From contig CAYLLT010000072.1 in assembly GCA_964384465.1 (NCBI GenBank), forward strand, positions 1-31,662: 31,662 bases of DNA. The letters are read 5' to 3'. This DNA comes from CAYLLT01 sp964384465. Lineage in GTDB: Bacteria; Planctomycetota; Phycisphaerae; UBA1845; PWPN01. Position numbers and translations under genes: made by a program. The notes below the pieces were generated by a model. The model saw only the letters and a list, made by a program, of their open reading frames with translations, ran no database searches and was not told where the DNA came from. Positions 25,528 to 31,662 of the stretch are shown here, piece after piece (within the stretch, counting starts at the first letter, position 1; every line of letters starts with the position of its first letter).

Positions 25528-28500
25528 ATGAGAGCATCCATGCGCATGATCGGCAGCATAACAAAGTGCGGACTCGCGCTGGCGCTCATCCTGCTCCTGG
25601 GCGCGGGATCGGTGCTGGGCCAGCCGGTGAGGGTTGTGGATGCGTCGGCCCCGCCCGGCGGCGACGGGCTAACCTGGACTACCGCCTTCACCTATCTTCA
25701 GGACGCATTGGCGGCGGCCGCGGCGCCGGGCAGCGGCGTGAATGAACTCCGCGTCGCCGCCGGCACGTACAAGCCCGACCGCGGGCAGAATCAAACGCCG
25801 GGCAATCGCAGCGCCACCTTTCAACTCCTGAACGGCGTCACGCTGAAGGGCGGCTACGCGGGCATAAACGCGCCGGACCCGGATCATCGCGACATCTCCG
25901 CACACCAAACCTCGCTGAGCGGCGATCTGGCCGGCAATGACGGAGCCAACTTCTCGAATAACGCCGAAAACAGCTATCACGTCGTCACCGCCAGCAACAC
26001 AAACGCGACGGCGGTTCTGGATGGCTTCACCATTGCCGGTGGGAACGCCAATGGCAACTGGCCACAGCCATATTACCTTGGCGCCGGCCTGTACTGCGTC
26101 ACCGGCGATCCCACCCTGCTCAACTGCACATTCCGAGAAAACAGTGCGACTGGCAGCGACGCCCGTGGAGCCGGAGTCTACACCGAGGAGAGCAGCCCGA
26201 CGTTCACCAACTGTTTGTTCACCGGGAACAAGGTCGGCACTTCCTATGAGGGCGGGGCGGGGATATCCAGCTTCTTTGGATCCCCGACGCTCACCGGCTG
26301 CGTCTTCAGTAACAACTCGGCATCTGCGGGAGGAGGCATCCACAGTGCGGGCGCCAGCTTCCACCTGTCACACTGCGAGTTTTTCGGAAACTCGGCTCCC
26401 AGAGGCGGGGCGATGTACGAGTTAGGGGGTTCGTCCAGCATTCTGGACTGCCTCTTCCAGGGTAATTCCGCCACCGGTTCGGGAGGAACTGGCGCGGCCC
26501 TGCACAACGACCAGAATACGCCGGTCGTGGAGCGCTGCACCTTTCTCGCCAATGTTTCCAGCGGATTCGGCGGCGGGATTTACAATACCGGGGACACTGG
26601 GTCGTTCAGTCACCCAATAATTACCGGCTGTATCTTCAAGGGGAATTCGGCAGGAAGCGGAGGCGGCGGAGGGCTCGCGAGTGCAATTGCTGAACCCAAA
26701 ATCACCAACTGCGTTTTCAGCGGGAACTCGACGACAGGCTACGGCGGCGGGATTTACAACTGGGGCAGCACCACATTCGTGACGAACTGCACTTTCAGCA
26801 TGAACTCTGCCACCGGTGTTTTTGGTGGAGGAGGATATTACAACCGCACCAGCAATACGACGATCGCCAACTGCATATTCTGGGGCAATCTACGCGGCAC
26901 CTCCGCTTTCAGCGTGGACTCGCAAATCGCTCACGTCGATCGCGTCCTCACCGTCTCCTACAGTTGCGTTCAAGGCGGCTGGGCAGGCGTCGGCAACGTT
27001 GACCGGGAGCCGCTGTTTCTCAATGCGGTGGGCGTGGACAACCTTCTTGGGACGGCTGATGATGACCTGCGGCTTTGGCCAAAATCCCCCTGCATCGACG
27101 CTGGAAACAATGATGCGGCGGGATTGAGCGGCACGCCGACCGACGCCGGCGGGACGCCCCGCTATCTGGACGATCCGGATACATCAGACAGCGGCAGCGC
27201 GGGCTCGACCGGTCTGCCTGTCGTGGACATGGGTGCTTACGAATACGACGCCTTCGGCGACTATGACGGCGATGGCGTGATCAACCGCCAGGATAACTGC
27301 ACGATTACCCCCAATCCCGCGCAGACCGACAGCGATGGCGATGGGCTAGGCGACGCTTGTGACGGGGTACTGTTTGTGGACCAGGACGCCCCGCCCGGCG
27401 GCGACGGCCGCAGTTGGCCCACCGCATTCGCACGACTTCAGGATGCTCTGGCCGTTGCCCGAAGTGCGGGCGTGACGGTGACGCAGATCTGGGTCGCGGC
27501 CGGACGGTATCGTCCGGATGAGGGCGGCGCGCAGACGCTCGGCAGCCGCACGGCCACCTTCCAGCTCCTGCGGCATGTGGCCGTGCGCGGCGGATTTGCT
27601 GGCAATGAGGATCCAGACATTTACGATTTGAGCAATCGAAATCTCCAGCTCAACGCGTCCGTGCTCAACGGCGACTTGAACGGCAACGACAATTCCAACG
27701 TACGGTACAACGAACCCACGCGTTCTGAAAACAGCTACCATCTGGTCACCGGCAGTGGAGCGGACGCCTCGGCTGTCCTGGACGGCTTCACACTGACGGG
27801 TGCGAATGCGAACGGGAGCTTCCCGAACAATGTTGGCGCCGGCCTCTACAACAGCCGCGGGAGTCCTGCGGTAATCAATTGCTTATTTAATCGAAATTCG
27901 GCCCAGGCGGGCGGCGCCGGGATGTTCAACGATGTCAGCAGCAGCCCCGAGGTGAGCAACTGCAAGTTTATCGACAACGCCGCCAGCAGCACGGGCGGCG
28001 CGATGCACAATAATGCAGGCGGTACGCCCGTCCTGTTGAATTGCGCGTTCAGCGGCAACTGGGCCGCTTCTCTCGGGGGAGCAATGTTCAACAGTGACAG
28101 CAGCCCTTTGATGAGCAACTGTTCCTTCAGCGTGAACAGATCAAATATGACCGCGGGGGCAATGTTTAATGATGGGAGCAGTCCGACGGTCATCGACTGC
28201 TCCTTCGACGGAAACACCGCTACCGACGCCGGCGCGATGTATAACAACGACGGCAGCGATCCGACACTGCTTAACTGCAAATTCAGCGCGAACGCGGCCA
28301 ACTGGGCGGGTGGCATCTGGAACAGCCACTCCAACGCTACGCTGATCAATTGCCTCTTCACAGCCAACGCGGCAGCCACCGGGCCGGGAGGCGCCTTATA
28401 TTCTTTTCACAGCAAGCCCGTGCTGGTCAACTGCACCTTTGCCAATAACACCGCACCCAACGGGAGGGCAGTCGCATGCGACTCGACTTTTTCCACCCCG

Positions 28501-29538
28501 GCGCAGCCGAGCAACCTAAGCGCTGCCAATTGCATTTTCCGCGACGGGGGTAATGAGATTGCTAACACCGATCAATCGACGATTGCGGTCACATTCAGCA
28601 ACGTTCAGGGGGGATACTCGGGAGAAGGGAACATCGACGTCGACCCCATGTTCCATGATCCGGCGCACGGCGCGTTCCAACTCTCCCCGGGTTCGCTCTG
28701 CATCGATGCGGCCAATAATGCGGCCGTGCCCGCGGACACGAACGACTTGGACGCTGACGGCAATGTCACCGAGCCCATTCCTCTTGATCTGGATGGCCAA
28801 CCTCGTTTTCGTGACGACCCAGAAACCCCTGATACCGGCGCCGGCACACCGCCGATCGTTGACATGGGCGCTTACGAATTCCCCCTCGACTGCAATCACA
28901 ACGATGTCTTCGACGGTGTGGATGTCACCAACGGGACGAGCATGGATTGTAATCAGAACATGATACCCGATGAGTGCGAACCGGATTTCGACGGCGATGG
29001 CTGGATCGACGCCTGTGATAAGTGCCCGACGGTTGCGTATGCCGACAATTCAGACACTGACGGGGATGGCATAGGCGATGCGTGCGACAACTGCCCGCTC
29101 GTTCCCAACACGGACCAGTCCGATATCGATGCCGACGGCCGCGGCGATGCCTGCGACGATGACATGGACGGCGACGGCCTCTCCAATTCAACGGACAACT
29201 GTCCCCGCGCCAGTAATCCCGGCCAGCAAGATGCCGATGGAGACGGTGTCGGCAACCCATGCGATCAATGCCCAGATTCGTTACCCGGTGCTATCGTGGA
29301 TGCCAGCGGGTGTACGCCACACGTACGGCCCGATTTCGACGGTGACGGCGATGTGGATCTATCCGATTTCGGCCACCTACAGGGCTGCATGAGCGGTGTT
29401 AACGTCGTGCAAAACAATCCGCTCTGCGGGGACGCGCGACTCGATGCAGACACAGACGTGGATGCGGCCGATTACGCGATTTTCCAGGGGTGCATGAGTG
29501 GACCGAACATCGCGGCTGATCCGAATTGCACGAATTGA
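25528..29538 (+). CDS. Duplicated beta-helix protein with TSP3 repeats and dockerin-like tail
   Basis: ATG at 25528 with AAGGGG upstream at short spacing. The 1336-residue product opens with a signal peptide ending G-S-V-L-G-Q. Two homologous halves follow (about 35-570 and 616-1120), each beginning V-D-x-x-A-P-P-G-G-D-G and containing many N-C-x-F-x-x-N-x-A coils with G-G-G/G-A-M-Y-N turns of a right-handed beta-helix (choice-of-anchor/pectate-lyase-like). A TSP3-like linker (D-Y-D-G-D-G then Q-T-D-S-D-G-D-G-L-G-D-A-C-D) separates them. From about 1121 come N-x-x-P-D-E-C-E and several calcium-binding TSP3 repeats, then a dockerin-like tail (D-F-D-G-D-G-D-V-D near 1269). It is probably a large secreted surface protein; no catalytic residues could be assigned. 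Confidence 0.85.
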   Translation: MRASMRMIGSITKCGLALALILLLGAGSVLGQPVRVVDASAPPGGDGLTWTTAFTYLQDALAAAAAPGSGVNELRVAAGTYKPDRGQNQTPGNRSATFQLLNGVTLKGGYAGINAPDPDHRDISAHQTSLSGDLAGNDGANFSNNAENSYHVVTASNTNATAVLDGFTIAGGNANGNWPQPYYLGAGLYCVTGDPTLLNCTFRENSATGSDARGAGVYTEESSPTFTNCLFTGNKVGTSYEGGAGISSFFGSPTLTGCVFSNNSASAGGGIHSAGASFHLSHCEFFGNSAPRGGAMYELGGSSSILDCLFQGNSATGSGGTGAALHNDQNTPVVERCTFLANVSSGFGGGIYNTGDTGSFSHPIITGCIFKGNSAGSGGGGGLASAIAEPKITNCVFSGNSTTGYGGGIYNWGSTTFVTNCTFSMNSATGVFGGGGYYNRTSNTTIANCIFWGNLRGTSAFSVDSQIAHVDRVLTVSYSCVQGGWAGVGNVDREPLFLNAVGVDNLLGTADDDLRLWPKSPCIDAGNNDAAGLSGTPTDAGGTPRYLDDPDTSDSGSAGSTGLPVVDMGAYEYDAFGDYDGDGVINRQDNCTITPNPAQTDSDGDGLGDACDGVLFVDQDAPPGGDGRSWPTAFARLQDALAVARSAGVTVTQIWVAAGRYRPDEGGAQTLGSRTATFQLLRHVAVRGGFAGNEDPDIYDLSNRNLQLNASVLNGDLNGNDNSNVRYNEPTRSENSYHLVTGSGADASAVLDGFTLTGANANGSFPNNVGAGLYNSRGSPAVINCLFNRNSAQAGGAGMFNDVSSSPEVSNCKFIDNAASSTGGAMHNNAGGTPVLLNCAFSGNWAASLGGAMFNSDSSPLMSNCSFSVNRSNMTAGAMFNDGSSPTVIDCSFDGNTATDAGAMYNNDGSDPTLLNCKFSANAANWAGGIWNSHSNATLINCLFTANAAATGPGGALYSFHSKPVLVNCTFANNTAPNGRAVACDSTFSTPAQPSNLSAANCIFRDGGNEIANTDQSTIAVTFSNVQGGYSGEGNIDVDPMFHDPAHGAFQLSPGSLCIDAANNAAVPADTNDLDADGNVTEPIPLDLDGQPRFRDDPETPDTGAGTPPIVDMGAYEFPLDCNHNDVFDGVDVTNGTSMDCNQNMIPDECEPDFDGDGWIDACDKCPTVAYADNSDTDGDGIGDACDNCPLVPNTDQSDIDADGRGDACDDDMDGDGLSNSTDNCPRASNPGQQDADGDGVGNPCDQCPDSLPGAIVDASGCTPHVRPDFDGDGDVDLSDFGHLQGCMSGVNVVQNNPLCGDARLDADTDVDAADYAIFQGCMSGPNIAADPNCTN

Positions 29539-29653
29539 AGAAGAGCCAACAAGCAGCATTGACACACGCACCGCCGAATCGCACCAGAATCACGGCAATG
29601 CGAACCAGAGGTATCGGGGCTTCGGCTTTCGAGACTGCGGCTGTCCTGCCGGG

Positions 29654-29839
29654 TCATACTTTGCAGAAATAGATGCCGCTTCCGTCCTCAAGGACGTTCC
29701 AGCGCCAAGTGTCCAGCCACGATTCCGGTGGAGCGAGTAGCTCTTTCGCCTCCATCTCCCCCTTCTTGATGACCGCGACCCCTCTGCCTCGTTGTGTCAC
29801 GTAGCAGGTCTCGAAATCGACCTGATGGGTATCGGACAT
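29654..29839 (-). CDS. Small conserved protein with N-V-L-E-D-G-S tail
   Basis: A 61-residue frame, ATG at 29839 with GGTGA six bases upstream. Its last 18 residues are almost the same as those of the remnant at 4624-4683, and conservation at the protein level supports that it is real. It has no signal peptide or known motif. Its start shares a CATG with the ThuA fragment on the other strand. Confidence 0.5.
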   Translation of the reverse strand: MSDTHQVDFETCYVTQRGRGVAVIKKGEMEAKELLAPPESWLDTWRWNVLEDGSGIYFCKV

Positions 29840-30293
29840 GAGGAATCACCCCATCGTCAGGGGCTGCGAGGACATCTGGGGGCCGACCGACGTCTACGCA
29901 GTCCATCTTCCGCTGCCCGGCGACAGCAAGCCCCTGGTCCTGGGCCAGGTGCTCGATGGAATGCGGCCGGACTCTAAAAAACCCGCCGCCGGCGAGCAGA
30001 ACGACCCGATGATGCCCATCGCCTGGATCAAGACGTACAAGGGCGCGAAGGGACAGAGCGGACGCGTGTTTACGACGACCATGGGATCCTCGGTGGACTT
30101 GAACAGCGCCGGGTTGCGACGCTTGCTGGTCAACGCCGCTTACTGGTGTCTCGGATTGGAGGACAAGATCAGCCGCCACGCCGACGTGGACATCGTCGGT
30201 GAGTACAAGCCCTCGCCCTTCGGCTTTGGTGCGCACAAGAAGGGTCGGAGGCCGGCCGACTTTGAGTTGCAGCCGCAGCCCCGAGGCCGCTGA
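29838..30293 (+). pseudogene. C-terminal fragment of a ThuA-domain protein
   Basis: The 151 codons match the second half of planctomycete ThuA-like proteins: N-H-P-I-V-R-G, D-I-W-G-P-T-D-V-Y, then N-D-P-M-M-P-I-A-W, R-V-F-T-T-T-M-G and L-R-R-L-L-V-N-A-A-Y-W. An in-frame stop lies five codons before the ATG, so the N-terminal half is missing. It is unlikely to be functional alone. ThuA proteins are glutamine-amidotransferase-like and linked to sugar metabolism. Confidence 0.7.
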
Positions 30294-30335
30294 GCGGGTT
30301 CAAATTATCAAGCACGCGGCCGGCAAAGGCGTTTC

Positions 30336-31586
30336 TCAAGTCGAAGCGCGCGGAATCTCTACCCGGTTGCCTGAGCGTGACGATTCCCGAATGGCGTGGA
30401 CGATACGCATGACCTGGTATCCATCCTCGAATGTGGGCAGGTAGGGGCGAAGAAAAGGGGTCAGGTTCATTTTCTGCGAAGCACCCTCCGGGCCGTTCCG
30501 GGAAAATGAACCTGACCCCTTTTCTTCGCTGTCGCTTTCAACCATGGCCTTGAGGAACTCGAAGTGTTGGATCACGTGCCCATGTTCCCAGCCCAGATTG
30601 TGTCCGGGCGGCCACCAGTTTTCCACATACGGATGCGCATCCTGTGTAACCGAGATCTCAGTGAAACCGAGGGCGGCGTCATCGTCGCGATCGAGGCAGG
30701 CGAACAGGCTGTTCGGATGCGAGAGGTCCCAGCGGACACTGCCCGCGCTGCCGTTGATTTCCCAGGCCAGATAATTGTTTCTGCCTGTGGCGACGGTCGA
30801 GCACTCGAGTACGCCGATCGCTCCGTTGGCGAACTCCAGCGCCGCGGCCGTCCCCTCGTCGCTGACCGCGCCTCGGCCGCCTTCGGTGGGCACGGCGCGG
30901 TCGGGATTGAAGGCCTTCACCAGGGCGGAAACACTCTTGATTTCGCCAACCAGGAACCGGCACTGGTCAATCGCATGGCTGCCGATGCCCTGGAGCGTGC
31001 CGGAACTGGACCCGGAGGAATACCACACCTGGTCAGGGCGAAGAGACGGATCGTGACCCGCCATCTGCAAATAATGGATGCGGATGTGGTAAATCGTGCC
31101 CAGCCGACCCTGCTCGATCCAATCGCGGGCCAGGCGCACGGCCGGAAAGAACCGGTAGTTGAACACGCAGAAGGCCTGGCCGCGCGCGCGGCGGGCGGCG
31201 TCGCGCATGCGGGCCGCATCCTCGATGGAGAGCGCCAGCGGCTTCTCGCAGATGACATGCCTGCCCGCCTGCAGAGCTGCGATGCTCGGCTCGACGTGCA
31301 TGGGATCGGGACCGCAGTTGGCGAACACGTCGATGCGGTCATCGTTTACGAGATCGTGCCAGTCGGTCGTGGTTTCCTCGAATCCGAAGCTTGCCGCCGC
31401 TCGCGCAAGCTTGGCCGCATCTCTGCCGCAGAGCACCAGCAACCGCGGCTCGAACGCCGCGACGGGGTACATGAGCGGGATGCGGCTGAAGGCATTGCTA
31501 TGACACTTGCCCATGAAGCCCGTGCCGAGCATGCCGATCCCGAGTCGTTTCCGCCCGTCCTGGGATTGCACCTTTTGAGTAGCCAA
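30336..31586 (-). CDS. Gfo/Idh/MocA family oxidoreductase with palindrome insert
   Basis: TTG start at 31586 with GGAG seven bases upstream. The 416-residue product has the Rossmann motif G-M-L-G-T-G-F-M-G, the intact C-E-K-P-L-A-L motif that the operon copy lacks, and the family's C-terminal domain. Near the C-terminus, a stretch of about 27 residues between K-A-M-V-E and P-Y-L-P-T-F-E-D-G-Y is encoded by a REP palindrome (30447-30529), with no break of frame. Likely a sugar or inositol NAD-dependent dehydrogenase; substrate unknown. Confidence 0.8.
   Translation of the reverse strand: MATQKVQSQDGRKRLGIGMLGTGFMGKCHSNAFSRIPLMYPVAAFEPRLLVLCGRDAAKLARAAASFGFEETTTDWHDLVNDDRIDVFANCGPDPMHVEPSIAALQAGRHVICEKPLALSIEDAARMRDAARRARGQAFCVFNYRFFPAVRLARDWIEQGRLGTIYHIRIHYLQMAGHDPSLRPDQVWYSSGSSSGTLQGIGSHAIDQCRFLVGEIKSVSALVKAFNPDRAVPTEGGRGAVSDEGTAAALEFANGAIGVLECSTVATGRNNYLAWEINGSAGSVRWDLSHPNSLFACLDRDDDAALGFTEISVTQDAHPYVENWWPPGHNLGWEHGHVIQHFEFLKAMVESDSEEKGSGSFSRNGPEGASQKMNLTPFLRPYLPTFEDGYQVMRIVHAIRESSRSGNRVEIPRAST
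30447..30529. repeat. REP-like palindrome inside a coding sequence
   Basis: Perfect 28-nt inverted arms (30447-30474 and 30502-30529, containing GGGGTCAGGTTCATTTTC) enclose a 27-nt loop. It lies in the Gfo/Idh/MocA gene and is read in frame. Its loop is identical to that of the element at 31615-31662. Confidence 0.9.
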
Positions 31587-31614
31587 GAGTCTGCTCCGTT
31601 TTAAGGTGAAAAAA

Positions 31615-31662
31615 GGGGTCAGGTACCTTTTCTGCGAAGCACCCTCCGGGCCGTTCCGGGAA
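31615..31662. repeat. REP-like palindrome, cut by window end
   Basis: The left arm (GGGGTCAGGTACCTTTTC, 31615-31632) and the full 27-nt loop match the element at 30447, except that the arm bases TTCATT are replaced by TACCTT. The right arm has just begun (GAA) at the window edge. It sits about 29 nt upstream of the Gfo/Idh/MocA start. Confidence 0.8.

Noticed and set aside
28980..29260. Repetitive GAC/GAT-rich DNA as a possible tandem DNA repeat
   Set aside because: It encodes TSP3 calcium loops with varied codons; the repetition is at protein level, not a DNA satellite.
1..31662. CRISPR arrays, tRNA, rRNA, riboswitches, defence systems
   Set aside because: None seen on reading; no regularly spaced direct repeats, no cloverleaf-like blocks and no known defence gene signatures.

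Overview
The window reads as chromosomal DNA of an uncultured-type Planctomycetota bacterium, perhaps of the Phycisphaerae. This is an inference from gene content, not from a marker gene. The supporting traits are a PEP-CTERM sorting tail, FG-GAP/VCBS proteins, EF-hand 'dockerin-like' tails of the planctomycete kind (D-x-D-x-D-G loops followed by LQ-x-C-x-S-G-P), thrombospondin type 3 calcium repeats, a ThuA fragment, and many secreted sugar-acting enzymes. No rRNA, tRNA, CRISPR array or intact transposase was seen.

Layout. (1) 1-9.7 kb holds secreted or sugar-active proteins: a GH127-like enzyme cut by the window edge, a large FG-GAP repeat protein on the minus strand, a GH71/99-like protein with a dockerin-like tail, and a LamG-like plus six-hairpin protein whose start is fused to an orphan dockerin tail. 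(2) 9.8-16.0 kb, minus strand, is a two-gene unit: an ACS-family (hexuronate-type) MFS transporter overlapping a 1643-residue protein with two esterase-like domains and a glycosidase-like C-terminal half. (3) 16.3-20.2 kb, plus strand and divergent from it, is a tight four-gene operon: DHDPS-family aldolase, amidohydrolase, DgoD-type acid-sugar dehydratase, and a Gfo/Idh/MocA oxidoreductase. Convergent to it lies a secreted alpha/beta hydrolase (20.2-21.9 kb). Regions 2 and 3 together look like a locus for cleaving, importing and breaking down an acidic sugar: esterase/glycosidase outside, transporter, dehydratase to a 2-keto-3-deoxy acid, aldolase to pyruvate plus an aldehyde. (4) 22.0-23.1 kb is gene-poor debris with C-terminal pieces of a glycosidase-like protein, a PEP-CTERM tail and a tyrosine recombinase. 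(5) 23.1-29.5 kb has a small membrane protein, an unknown protein, a PEP-CTERM propeller-like protein, and a 1336-residue duplicated beta-helix/TSP3/dockerin-like protein. (6) 29.6-31.7 kb has a small conserved protein, a truncated ThuA fragment and a second Gfo/Idh/MocA gene.

The most unusual observation is a set of REP-like palindromes with perfect 19-nt and 28-nt arms. Two sit in frame inside otherwise intact coding sequences (the 1643-residue protein and the Gfo/Idh/MocA gene), so they are translated as 18- and about 27-residue inserts. A third with the same loop but changed arm bases sits just upstream of the second gene. The second pattern is that most gene remnants here keep only the 3' end of a gene.
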